From contig JAGPLX010000005.1 in NCBI GenBank assembly GCA_018053185.1, positions 1 to 64,000 on the forward strand: a stretch of DNA of 64,000 nucleotides, given 5' to 3'. The DNA is from Syntrophobacteraceae bacterium (GTDB lineage: Bacteria > Desulfobacterota > Syntrophobacteria > Syntrophobacterales > Syntrophobacteraceae). The translations under genes were made by a program, and so were the position numbers. The notes beneath the pieces were generated by a model. It ran no database searches. It was not told the origin of the DNA and saw only the letters and a program-made list of their open reading frames with translations. Shown one piece after another: positions 54,774-63,683 of the stretch (within the stretch, counting starts at the first letter, position 1; the number at the start of each line of letters is the position of its first letter).

Positions 54774-55789
54774 CGGCCCCAACCTTTCCTGGTGTTGCCG
54801 AGAATCCCTGCAAAAACCGGAATACCAAGCAGGGATGTGAGAATACCAATGGGGATTTCCACCTCGAAGAGCAGCCTCGAAACATCATCAACCACAAGGA
54901 GAAAGGTAGCGCCTATGACAGCCGAAACGGGCAGGAGGATGCGGTTGTCAGGTCCCACCAGCATCCGGCCCATGTGGGGGACCAGCAGCCCAACCCAGCC
55001 GATGGTTCCGCACAAAGCCACCGTCAGGCTGCTGATGAGGGTGGAAGTGAAGATGAAGAGCAGCCGAAGGCTCCCCGCATTGACGCCGAGGGACCTAGCC
55101 TCTTCTTCTCCCATGGTGAGAATGTTGAGGTAAGGAGAAAGGAGCAACAGGAGGAGGATTCCTGCGAGGATGGGAAAGGACAGGGTAAAGGTCGTCCTCG
55201 AATCCGCCAGCGAAAAGCCTCCCATCAGCCAGTAGATGATGGCCGGGAGCTGGCTGTAGGGGTTTGCCAAGTATTTCATCATCAGATAGAGGGAGTTGAA
55301 AAGTGAGCTGCTGATGATGCCGCCAAGGACCAGCAGAAGGATTCTGTCTCCCCGGTAGAGGGCGGCAAGGCCTACAGCGAACGCAACCGCCACCATGCCG
55401 AACAGAACGGCACTCGCCTGGACGGTCATCCAGGTCGACGAGAAGAACATCCCCAAGGCCGCTCCAAAGGATGCACCTGCAAGGATGCCCAGTAGTCCGG
55501 GAGAAACCAGGGGATTGACGAAAATCGACTGGAGAGTAGCTCCCGAGACGGAAAGTGCGGCGCCCACAAGCACGGCACCCACGACCCTCGGCATTCTGAT
55601 ATGCACGAGAACGGTCTTCAATGTTTCCAGGCTCCGGGCATCCATTCCGCTCACGCCCAGGGCTTCGTGGGCAAGGAAACGTCCGATCTCGAGGGGACTG
55701 ATGAAGTACCTGCCCAATGCCAGGGAGATGAGCACCGTCGTGGCCAGTATGCCAAAAAGGAGAGGAATGAGGACCCGATGATCCATCAT
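54764..55789 (-). CDS. FecCD-type metal-complex ABC permease
   Basis: The 341-residue protein has about ten helices. Conserved FecCD segments are RMPRVVGAVLVGAALSVSGATLQSIFVNPLVSPGLLGI and TIGWVGLLVPHMGRMLVGPDNR, with GDRILLLVLGGIISSSLFNSL between. It is the inner-membrane channel for vitamin B12, siderophores, or, in the MolBCA group, molybdate and tungstate. Its start overlaps the binding-protein stop by ATGA. Confidence 0.92.
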   Translation of the reverse strand: MMDHRVLIPLLFGILATTVLISLALGRYFISPLEIGRFLAHEALGVSGMDARSLETLKTVLVHIRMPRVVGAVLVGAALSVSGATLQSIFVNPLVSPGLLGILAGASFGAALGMFFSSTWMTVQASAVLFGMVAVAFAVGLAALYRGDRILLLVLGGIISSSLFNSLYLMMKYLANPYSQLPAIIYWLMGGFSLADSRTTFTLSFPILAGILLLLLLSPYLNILTMGEEEARSLGVNAGSLRLLFIFTSTLISSLTVALCGTIGWVGLLVPHMGRMLVGPDNRILLPVSAVIGATFLLVVDDVSRLLFEVEIPIGILTSLLGIPVFAGILGNTRKGWGRWS

Positions 55790-56841
55790 TGGTACAGAAT
55801 ATCCTCCAGGGCCTTGTCGTCGAGGTGCACGCCGAGGAAGAGGGTATAAAATTCACGGGTCTCCCGCGGCAGGTCCAGAGGAAAGAGATCGGGGTGAAGA
55901 AGGTTTGCAAGCCATTTTACCCCGAGAAGCCGCATAAACGAAGGAGGCCGGTCGAACCAGTTGAAAGGTGCCTTGGGAATGAGATGGACTCTCCGGGTTT
56001 TGACTGCACGGAGGGATCGCCATCGGGGGTCACCCATTATCCCTTCTACAAAAGTCTTCTCCTGGGCTACGATTACCTCCGGGTCATACAGCATCACTTG
56101 TTCCAGGGAAATCCTCTCCATGCCATAAGTGTCTCTGGAGTCGCACTGATAGACATTCCTCCCTCCGGCAAGGTGGATGACCTCCGTGTGAGTGGACTGA
56201 TCACAATCGGTGCTCAGCCCGTCCAGTCCTTCGGCATAGTAGACAGGTATCCGGCCTTCTTCGGGAATTGCCTCTCTCAGGCGCTCAATGGCATTCAGGG
56301 TGCGTTCGGCGTAATCACTGAGATCGCTCGCTCGTTCCTCCCGGTTCAGGAGGCTCCCCATGAAACGGAACGCTGCCGGATAGTCACTCAGATCATCCAA
56401 CTTCACGTAAACCAGAGGCAGGTGGAGTTGCCTTGCCGTCTGTTCGATCTTCTCGTTCATGGCCGTTCCTCTCCACATCCAGGCGACCATGACGTCAGGC
56501 TTGACTCTCAGGAGGATTTCTTGGTTGGGGGTCCTTCCCTGACCAAACCATCCACCGATGACGGGCAGGCTGCCCATGGCCGGGGTGAGATAGGCTCGTT
56601 CTTTGGGGGTGAAAGGATAGTTGAGGCCGGCGATGAGTGTCGGGTCCACGGAATAGAGCAGGTAGACGGCCGGAGGCGAAGCGCCGTACACCTTGGTGAC
56701 AGTGTCCGGGACGACAACCCTGCGCCCAGCCATGTCCACGACCTCTCTTCCGTCGGCCTGCCTCCACACAAGGAGAGACAGGATCAGGGCGAAGACAATC
56801 CTTGGGACTCCTTTGAAAGAGGATCCTTCCCGAAGCCTCAC
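55786..56841 (-). CDS. FepB/MolA-type periplasmic substrate-binding protein
   Basis: The 351-residue class-III (helical backbone) binding protein has a signal peptide (IVFALILSLLVWRQADG) and a mature start REVVDMAGRRVVVPDTVTKVYGASPPAVYLLY. Mid-protein has PDVMVAWMWRGTAMNEK and SLEQVMLYDPEVIVAQEKTF, and the C-terminus has RRVHLIPKAPFNWFDRPPSF. The GTG at 56841 is preferred because AGGAGG lies seven bases upstream and it overlaps the FmdE-fusion stop as GTGA. The ligand is probably molybdate, tungstate or another metal complex; this is inferred from context. Confidence 0.85.
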   Translation of the reverse strand: MRLREGSSFKGVPRIVFALILSLLVWRQADGREVVDMAGRRVVVPDTVTKVYGASPPAVYLLYSVDPTLIAGLNYPFTPKERAYLTPAMGSLPVIGGWFGQGRTPNQEILLRVKPDVMVAWMWRGTAMNEKIEQTARQLHLPLVYVKLDDLSDYPAAFRFMGSLLNREERASDLSDYAERTLNAIERLREAIPEEGRIPVYYAEGLDGLSTDCDQSTHTEVIHLAGGRNVYQCDSRDTYGMERISLEQVMLYDPEVIVAQEKTFVEGIMGDPRWRSLRAVKTRRVHLIPKAPFNWFDRPPSFMRLLGVKWLANLLHPDLFPLDLPRETREFYTLFLGVHLDDKALEDILYQ

Positions 56842-58364
56842 TGTCTCCCCTCCTGTTCCATCTTCTCCCACCAGAGCACCGCCCATCGGACGATCCGCTG
56901 GTACGGCAGCTTCCACCTGCCGTTGTGCTCCACAAGATGCTGCCGAAGGTAGCGTCGGAGCCTGTCTTCCTCTTCAGGGGTCATTCCGTGAATCATCCAG
57001 CTCATGGCACTCAAGGCATCTTCGACATCGCTGTAAGTCTTTTCTTCCCGGTGGACAGTGAAGGCGACGTTGGCGTAGATTCCCATACTTCGAAGGAGGT
57101 TGTAGACAAGGATGTAGTCCGGTCCCTCCTGGAACCTGCGGCCTGTGGCCTCCACGATCCTGCGGTCGTGGGGACCGTCGTCCACCAGGGTCGAAAGATA
57201 TACTCGATTTCTTGCGCAGTTCTCGAGCTTCCGGATTGCCCCACGAAGATCCTCGACAATCAGGGAGCGAGACGCGATCGCCACATCGTGAATGCCCACA
57301 TCAAGCGCATCCCAGTCGTCTTCCCAACCGCCCTCGAGGATGCGGATATTGGTAATGCCGTGCTCACGACAGCGGTCTTCCAACAGGGAAAGCATCCGGG
57401 TGGACGGATCTATGGCGGTAATGGATTTGACCAGTGGAGCCAGCGGTACAGCGAGGGTTCCCGCCGCACACCCGATGTCCAGGACAGTCCAGTCAGGCAC
57501 CGGTTTTATGATGTCCAGGAATTGCCCGATGTAATCACTCCCGAGCACGTTCCTGGCAAAGGAGGGCGCCCGCCGGTTCCAAAATTCCGGATCCCGCTTC
57601 GGTATGTCCTTTTTACCCTGAGCCACCCTCCAGCACTCGTTCCAGTCAATTTCCGGAAGGCCCATCTCATCCTTTTCGCAAGACAATCCTCCTTCGGGGT
57701 TTGCCTCGCTCATGCCCAGCCGGGGTGGTTCTGTGCGCACGGTGTAATAGGCGCGCATTTCGGCGCACGGTTTACATAGAACCTTCCCGTTACTGTGGAC
57801 TGCCCTCATGTCCCACACCGTTTCGCCGCAGGTTTCACAACACACGCCATCCTGCGGTTTTCCCGGTAGATCTTGCGGTCTGAGCACCACATGTACGTTC
57901 TGAATTCTGAGAAGCTCCTCTTCTGGGATGGAAGCCAAAGCGGAAAGAAAGGCGGTCTTTTCGTCGACCTCGGCCGCACAAGTTTGAGCAATACGCAGAG
58001 CCTTTTCATGGGCATCCGGCCTGACGCTGATCCTCACCGCTTTGCCGGTTCCGGCGTAGACGAAGGTGGCAGCCATCTTTCCATAGTCCACCCATTTGAC
58101 GCTGCGCTTCCCCGGAGTTCGGCCGGTTACGGAGATGACGGCGTCGGTAACACACCGATCGGTCTCAACGAAAATAATCAGATCCTTGCCCTCCTCTCCC
58201 CTGGGATTGTCGATGCCCAACTCCCTCAATCCGGCCATGGCCATCCTCACGCCTATGCTTTGCCCCCCGCAGAGATGTCCGTGGAATTTCACCGCGTCCT
58301 CGAGAAGCCTCTGATAATCAGGCATGGTGGCATTCTTCGCATCTTTTCCGGTTTCGAATCTCAT
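56838..58364 (-). CDS. FmdE-domain protein fused to a class-I SAM methyltransferase
   Basis: The 508-residue product joins two proteins. Residues 15-205 are FmdE-like: KFHGHLCGGQSIGVRMAM with the metal-binding HxHxC, VDYGKMAATFVYAGTGKAVRI, and a zinc finger with two Cys pairs (CETC and CKPC). Residues 245-500 are a methyltransferase: RVAQGKKDIPKRDPEFWNRRAPSFA and the SAM-binding VLDIGCAAGTLAVPLAPL, with AIDPSTRML. In many relatives these are two adjacent genes beside an ABC transporter. FmdE was named from molybdenum formylmethanofuran dehydrogenase operons. The methylated substrate is unknown. Confidence 0.85.
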   Translation of the reverse strand: MRFETGKDAKNATMPDYQRLLEDAVKFHGHLCGGQSIGVRMAMAGLRELGIDNPRGEEGKDLIIFVETDRCVTDAVISVTGRTPGKRSVKWVDYGKMAATFVYAGTGKAVRISVRPDAHEKALRIAQTCAAEVDEKTAFLSALASIPEEELLRIQNVHVVLRPQDLPGKPQDGVCCETCGETVWDMRAVHSNGKVLCKPCAEMRAYYTVRTEPPRLGMSEANPEGGLSCEKDEMGLPEIDWNECWRVAQGKKDIPKRDPEFWNRRAPSFARNVLGSDYIGQFLDIIKPVPDWTVLDIGCAAGTLAVPLAPLVKSITAIDPSTRMLSLLEDRCREHGITNIRILEGGWEDDWDALDVGIHDVAIASRSLIVEDLRGAIRKLENCARNRVYLSTLVDDGPHDRRIVEATGRRFQEGPDYILVYNLLRSMGIYANVAFTVHREEKTYSDVEDALSAMSWMIHGMTPEEEDRLRRYLRQHLVEHNGRWKLPYQRIVRWAVLWWEKMEQEGRQ

Positions 58365-58536
58365 GTGGTCAACACCCCGTCAATGCTTCTGCAGTCTCGT
58401 GGCGAAAGTCTTCCATTCCCTCTTCCTCGTTTCCGAAAGAGGCTTGGAACGAGGCAATCAGGGGATGAGGGAATGAAAAGACCTTCGCGGCCCCCTTGGA
58501 TCGGTTGTAATGGATATCCGACAACTCTGTTGCGGC

Positions 58537-60597
58537 TTAAAATTTACACCGTAAGTTTATGAAACAGTTTCGGCCCTCGAGGGGATATCCTTCCTCGACG
58601 GCATAGTTCTCGTCCGTGATATTGTAAACTCCTCCCTCAATGGAAAAGCCTTTGTAGAACTCGTAAATGACCTTGGCATTGAGCAGGGTATATTCCCCGG
58701 CCACACGGACCCCGTCCGTCGAGCTGTACCGACTGCCGTTGTACTCGACCGATCCGAGGAGGCTCAGTCCCTTGATGGGAGCGAAGTATTGCAGGTAACC
58801 AAATACCTTATGGTGGGGAAGGTTCGTGATTTTATCGGAGCTGCTGTTGTTTTCGTACTCGAGATAGGTATAGTTGACACCCCCCTTGAGACATGACAGC
58901 AGCTCCCCCGACAGACCCAATTCCACCCCGTAGAGGTTGATGTCCCCGATATTCTGGTTTTGATTGATAACTTTCCCGGGATTGTTGGGGTCAGGAATCA
59001 CTTTGAAAAGAATGAAATCGCTGACGTCGCTATAGAAAAAATTCGTTTCCACGGTGAGTCTCTTAAAGAGGAGATCCTTGTACCCGATCTCGTAGTTAAC
59101 GGATTCTTCCGCTTTCAGATCGGGATTGGGCCAAGAAGTGCCGAACTTGTACGAGTACTTGTCTTTCATGGAAGGGAGTCTGGATTTTTGGGCGATACCG
59201 GCGTGGAGCGTGCCTGTGTCGGTTAGTCGGTAGAAGAGTCCACCCTGAGCATTGAAGGCATCCGCCACGCTGGTGGGAAAATCTTTCAGTTTCTGGGGGC
59301 CTGAATCGAGATCCTGGGCTTCCACGGTTTCCAGCCGGTCGTAGCCAAACCCGATGATGGAGTAGAACCTCTTGGTGATGTCGAAGGTGTCCTCGATACC
59401 CACCGAAATGATCCGGTCCTCGAAACGCTGGATGGGGTTGCCCTGGTTGTGCTCCCGATGAACATCGTCCTTGTAATGGATCGCCATCTTAATGAAGTTT
59501 TTTGGTAGAAGTTGGGTCCCACCTTCGAGGGAACCGCCGTAGGTGTAGTCGTCGTAGTAGCTCTTGAATGCATATTTCATGGTTTGAGTGCGGTAGGTTT
59601 CATCGTCATAGCTAAAAAGGGAGTTTTCAAAAGTATCGTAATAAAGCCGGGTCTTGACGTAGCTCTTGTCGAGGATGGACGTGCGGGAGATGAAATAGAC
59701 GCTTTGCTTATCCCAGCTGGGCCACTGCCACCATCGAACGCTGACCCTCGGATCGGTCCCCGTATAGGGCGGGGCCCCTTTTTCCGCCTGCTGGTTGATG
59801 TAGCTCAGCGCATACTCGTCCGTTTCGTTGGGTGTGAACCCAACCTTCAAATTGATCTTCCAGTCCGTTAGGTAGGAGTTCACCCGTTCACCCCGTCCCT
59901 GTACCTTTGTGGGACTGAAATCATCCGAAAGATCGAAGTGGTCCCTATGAAGGTAGGAAGCTCCCCCTTGAACATACCATTTCCCCTGGTTGCTGCCGAA
60001 GTTGCCAAAGGCATGGTAGGTATCCCCCGAGGCATATCCGGTACCGGCGTTGAGTTCAAATTCCCTGACGGGTCTTCGGGAAACCATGTTGATGGCGCCC
60101 CCCATCGTGTTGGGACCGTAAAGGACCGAGGTGAACCCTTTGGAGACGATCACCTCTGAGAGATCAAAGGTGTTGAAGCGACTGAGATCCGGATAGCCGT
60201 CGTAGGGCACATAGATGGGAATACCGTCGAGGAACACGGGAACATGCTTGATGTCAAAGCCACGAATGAAGATCATTTTCTCGTTTCTCGCACCCGTTTC
60301 GGATAAGGTCACCCCCGGCAAGAGGTTCAACGCACCCGCCAGGTCGTTCCTGTCAAACAGGCGCATCTCGTCGTCATAGACCTTTTCTATGGTAGTGTTC
60401 TTGCTCTCCTCCGCCTTTCGAACCACTTCAATCTCGCCCAGACTGAACACTCGATTCTGCTGTTCTTTCTCCTGCTCGGTCTGTTCCTCCTGCTCGGTTT
60501 GCTCCTGCGCCCTTCCCTCCAGTGCTTCTCCGGTCAATATCAGTAAGAACGTCACAGCCAATGCGGCGAAATTCCTCGACACGAGCCTCCGGTTCAT
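58537..60597 (-). CDS. TonB-dependent outer-membrane receptor
   Basis: The 686-residue receptor begins at the ATG 60597 (GGAG eight bases upstream) with a signal peptide (FAALAVTFLLILTGEALEG). A Gln/Glu-rich linker (QEQTEQEEQTEQEKEQQN) precedes a TonB-box-like SLGEIEVVRK. The plug domain has LAGALNLLPGVTLSETGARNEK, IRGFDIKHVPVFLDGIPI and VSKGFTSVLYGPNTMGGAINMV. The beta-barrel follows and ends in the usual aromatic residue (Phe). It is first in a run that encodes the rest of the import path. The ligand cannot be read from the sequence. Confidence 0.92.
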   Translation of the reverse strand: MNRRLVSRNFAALAVTFLLILTGEALEGRAQEQTEQEEQTEQEKEQQNRVFSLGEIEVVRKAEESKNTTIEKVYDDEMRLFDRNDLAGALNLLPGVTLSETGARNEKMIFIRGFDIKHVPVFLDGIPIYVPYDGYPDLSRFNTFDLSEVIVSKGFTSVLYGPNTMGGAINMVSRRPVREFELNAGTGYASGDTYHAFGNFGSNQGKWYVQGGASYLHRDHFDLSDDFSPTKVQGRGERVNSYLTDWKINLKVGFTPNETDEYALSYINQQAEKGAPPYTGTDPRVSVRWWQWPSWDKQSVYFISRTSILDKSYVKTRLYYDTFENSLFSYDDETYRTQTMKYAFKSYYDDYTYGGSLEGGTQLLPKNFIKMAIHYKDDVHREHNQGNPIQRFEDRIISVGIEDTFDITKRFYSIIGFGYDRLETVEAQDLDSGPQKLKDFPTSVADAFNAQGGLFYRLTDTGTLHAGIAQKSRLPSMKDKYSYKFGTSWPNPDLKAEESVNYEIGYKDLLFKRLTVETNFFYSDVSDFILFKVIPDPNNPGKVINQNQNIGDINLYGVELGLSGELLSCLKGGVNYTYLEYENNSSSDKITNLPHHKVFGYLQYFAPIKGLSLLGSVEYNGSRYSSTDGVRVAGEYTLLNAKVIYEFYKGFSIEGGVYNITDENYAVEEGYPLEGRNCFINLRCKF

Positions 60598-60984
60598 AGA
60601 CACATCTCCGATTCCGTTGTAGTTGCGATCTCCAGTAAACGTGCGGGTGAACATCTCCATGGCACGGAGTGCAGCCTGTAATGACGGTTGCTCCAGGCTT
60701 CCAGGTTCAGCTGGGGGAAGGGAGCGAGATTGACGTGGCTTTGGGAACTGGGTGGAACAATGCATGCGGTTTCCTGACTGAAGAGGCAAGGATAATGTCG
60801 TGTTTGAAAAACATTATGTTCGGTTCAGCATCATACAGATGACGTGTATAACAGTCAAGTGTATTTTATGGCATGCATATCAGAGTGGAGGTGGTTGGGC
60901 AGGGGGGCGGGAAGATGGCTTGTGCATGCCGGAGAGGTCCCGGCAAGGCTCTTCATGAACAACAAAAACGGCCTACGATCAGGC
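60598..60984 (-). promoter_or_regulatory. Upstream region of the TonB-receptor gene, with inverted repeat
   Basis: No gene is supported. The inverted repeat ATAATG (60792-60797) with CATTAT (60812-60817), 14-base spacing, sits in an AT-rich patch (about 60790-60870) that probably holds the promoter about 200 bases before the start codon. Nearer the gene a stem AGCCTG/CAGGCT with a 15-nt loop can form. No known riboswitch core was found. Confidence 0.45.
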
Positions 60985-61653
60985 TCACAAGCCCAAGTCT
61001 CGGTTGATCAACACCACCTTGATCCGGCCTCGGGGAAATGACCGCTCGATGATGGTCCATGCGTTGCATATCCGGTCTGTGCTCTTGCAGTCCGCGCAAA
61101 GGGCCGTCTTGGCGCAGGGGGCCTTGAAACCCGGATGCCGGATGACGTTGACGGGGGCGGAGTAATTCTTGATCCGCCTCATGGCTTCAGTAAGATCGGG
61201 GACGATCTTGTTCCTACCAACGAGGATGATGACGTGCCGGGGTCCAAAGGTGATCCCCGCCACCCGGTTGCCGATCATGTCCAGATTCACCAGGGTTCCG
61301 GTCTCGGTGACGGCATTGGTACCCGTCAGAAAGACATCTACCAGAAGCGCACTTCTGCGACGTTCGATGAGTTCCTCGCGGGAAACCCCGGGATCGAAGG
61401 TCACGAGAACCTCGAAACGGGAATCCCGGCGCAGGGCTTCCAGAATTCTCGTGGCATGCAGCGTCATGGAATCTCCCCACGAAACCGTTTTTCCCCTGGT
61501 ATTCGGGAGAATGTCCTCAAGGACCGTCTTTGAAGCGGAAGCCGCGGAATCGGCCAGAAAGACTTCAAACTGGTTTTTTTCGAGGGCGATTTTGCATTTT
61601 TCCAGCCGCATCTTCCAGAATTGATCAACGAGCACTGCCATACGCGTCTGCAT
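60985..61653 (-). CDS. LUD-domain protein (lactate-utilisation LutC/YkgG family)
   Basis: The 222-residue product fits the LUD family: CKIALEKNQFEVFLADSAASA, VSWGDSMTLHATRI, VFLTGTNAVTETGTLVNLDMIGNRVAGITFGPRHVI and LVGRNKIVPDLTEAMRRI. A C-terminal Cys set (CAKTALCADCKSTDRIC) is typical of this subgroup. LUD proteins occur in lactate-oxidation (LutABC) and related redox proteins. LutA and LutB are not nearby, so a lactate role is not shown. Confidence 0.85.
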   Translation of the reverse strand: MQTRMAVLVDQFWKMRLEKCKIALEKNQFEVFLADSAASASKTVLEDILPNTRGKTVSWGDSMTLHATRILEALRRDSRFEVLVTFDPGVSREELIERRRSALLVDVFLTGTNAVTETGTLVNLDMIGNRVAGITFGPRHVIILVGRNKIVPDLTEAMRRIKNYSAPVNVIRHPGFKAPCAKTALCADCKSTDRICNAWTIIERSFPRGRIKVVLINRDLGL

Positions 61654-62109
61654 GGGAATGTTCTCCGGGTGGCAAAGTTTCCCACAGGGGTTGCTCGTGG
61701 GTGAAAACCCAAAAAGGAATGGGTGCCTTCGGGATAAGCGACCACGTTTTCAGGGAGGCACTCCCGCCTTGCCACGGCGGGAGGAAATCACCGGTCTCGC
61801 CTTCCCCCTCCACACGGATACCAGCTTGGAGCTTTGGGATCAAGGGGTGGAACGGCTCGAAGGATCACCGGCTCAGGATGTCCCGTCCCCTTATTCTTGG
61901 GTTATACAGAGGCACGAAGAATCGTCGCCCTTGACTGTCTCCAGTGCAAACCGGTATGGGATTGCCTGGATGAGAGTTTGGCGGAGGACCTGCGGATGAT
62001 GAGGGCGATCCCGGGTACAAGAGGCATTACATACAGGCAAGGGCAGAGTCAAAAGACTTTTGAAAATGAAAATTTCGCTACGAACGATGGAGGAAGCCAC
62101 AGAATCCGG
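61654..62109. other. Intergenic region ahead of the MFS exporter
   Basis: About 450 bases with no supported gene. The exporter's frame extends upstream to 61834 but carries a stretch without helices or family features. An AT-rich segment (about 62040-62090) could hold its promoter. Confidence 0.35.
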
Positions 62110-63480
62110 ATGAGATCACGGACAACGATTTCACATCTTTGCCGATCGGGAGGCTTGTTTCGTGCCTTCGGGGCGCGTAACTACCGGCTCTTTTTCATGG
62201 GGCAGGCCATCTCGCTCATTGGGACCTGGACACAGCAGGTGGCGATCAGCTGGCTTGTGTACCGACTCACCGGCTCGACACTGTTGCTCGGGGTCGTGGC
62301 CTTTGCCAATCAAATTCCAAGCTTCTTTCTGGGCCCCCTTGCAGGGGTTGTCGCCGATCGATGCGATCGAAAGCGTCTGCTGTTGAGCACCCAGGCCCTG
62401 GCCATGATTCATGCCCTGATTTTGTCTGTTCTGGTTTTGGCTCATTGGATTCAGACGTGGCACATTGTCGCCCTGAGTATTTTCATCGGGGTCGTCAATG
62501 CCTTCGACATGCCGGCAAGGCAGTCGTTCGTCGTTCAGATGATCAACAACAAAGCGGATCTTGGAAACGCAATCGCCTTGAATTCGGCCATGTTCAACAG
62601 CGCGCGCTTTATTGGACCGGCAGTTGCGGGGTTGCTCATCACCACCGTCGGTGAAGGGATTTGCTTCCTCCTGAACGGGATCAGTTATATCGCAGTGCTG
62701 ACGGCCCTTGCCGCCATCGAGGTGGTGCCGAAGGAAAATAGCCGGGGAGGAAACGCACCCGTACTGGATCAATTCATGGAAGGACTCCGCTATGCCCTCA
62801 GTGTTAAACCCATCATCGCTATTTTATGCCTGCTTTCTCTCTACAGCATCGCCGGAGCGCCATATCTCGTGCTGATGCCGGCCTTTGCCAAGGATGTTTT
62901 GCACGGAGGTGCCCACACCTTCGGGTTCCTGATGTCCGCCGCGGGCATAGGCGCTCTTACCGCAACGATTTTTCTCGCATCCCTCAGGAGTGCTGCCGGC
63001 TTGATCAAACTCATTCCCGCGGCGGCTGCCGTGTTCAGTTTGAGTGTTGCCGCCTTCGCAGTCTCCCGGAATTTCATTCTTTCAGTGATCTTCCTTCTTG
63101 TGGCCGGCTTCACCATGATGATCCAGATTGCATCGAGCAACACCATCATCCAAACTATCGTAGATGAGGACAAACGCGGGCGGGTCATGGGCCTTTACGC
63201 TATGTCGTTCTTGGGGGCCATGCCGTTTGGCAGTCTTCTCTCCGGCAGTATCGCCGCAAAGATCGGCGTCCAGAATACCCTCATTCTCGGGGCAGCATGT
63301 TGTTTGATCGGTGCCGCAGTTTTTGCCGTGAAGCTCCCCCTTTTCTGTGAGCTTCTCAGGCCGATTTTTGCGGACACGGCACCTTGTTCCAATTCCCAAC
63401 CTGCTGACGGGGAGAACACTGTCGGTAACCGGAAAAATTCCTACGGGTCCCGCCCACGATCCCGGGAGAGAAAACTATGA
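62110..63480 (+). CDS. MFS transporter, EntS-like
   Basis: The 456-residue protein has about twelve membrane helices. The start FRAFGARNYRLFFMGQAISLIGTWTQQVAISWLVYRLTGS is typical of the EntS/DHA3 branch of the major facilitator superfamily. ADRCDRKRLLLSTQAL is the motif-A loop, and VDEDKRGRVMGLYAMSFLGAMPFGSLLSG is a second conserved loop. EntS exports enterobactin; related proteins export other small molecules. The ATG at 62110 fits the first helix. Its stop overlaps a short downstream frame by ATGA. Confidence 0.85.
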   Translation: MRSRTTISHLCRSGGLFRAFGARNYRLFFMGQAISLIGTWTQQVAISWLVYRLTGSTLLLGVVAFANQIPSFFLGPLAGVVADRCDRKRLLLSTQALAMIHALILSVLVLAHWIQTWHIVALSIFIGVVNAFDMPARQSFVVQMINNKADLGNAIALNSAMFNSARFIGPAVAGLLITTVGEGICFLLNGISYIAVLTALAAIEVVPKENSRGGNAPVLDQFMEGLRYALSVKPIIAILCLLSLYSIAGAPYLVLMPAFAKDVLHGGAHTFGFLMSAAGIGALTATIFLASLRSAAGLIKLIPAAAAVFSLSVAAFAVSRNFILSVIFLLVAGFTMMIQIASSNTIIQTIVDEDKRGRVMGLYAMSFLGAMPFGSLLSGSIAAKIGVQNTLILGAACCLIGAAVFAVKLPLFCELLRPIFADTAPCSNSQPADGENTVGNRKNSYGSRPRSRERKL

Positions 63481-63683
63481 GCCAGGAAATCGATTTCAGC
63501 GGGCGGAAGAAAGTCCGCGATGACGTGAGTACCTCTGCTCTGGGAAAGGTGGAATGGTTTCCAGGAGGCTGGGAGGAGATTTTTGAACCGTGGGCGGCGT
63601 GGGTGGAATCCCTTGCTGCTCCAGGGCTTATCCCTCACGGTGGAAGGTTTCCGTGCTCCCTTCGGGCCTTGTCGTGCCAATGA
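63477..63683 (+). CDS. Possible small protein coupled to the MFS gene
   Basis: A 68-residue frame starts with an ATG overlapping the MFS stop (ATGA). The first 35 residues (MSQEIDFSGRKKVRDDVST) look ordinary, while the rest is Trp-rich and low in typical composition. No family is recognised. The overlap is the only support. Confidence 0.25.
   Translation: MSQEIDFSGRKKVRDDVSTSALGKVEWFPGGWEEIFEPWAAWVESLAAPGLIPHGGRFPCSLRALSCQ

Noticed and set aside
61834-62109. N-terminal extension of the MFS exporter
   Set aside because: The extra 92 residues lack membrane helices and family similarity; the ATG at 62110 fits the first helix.
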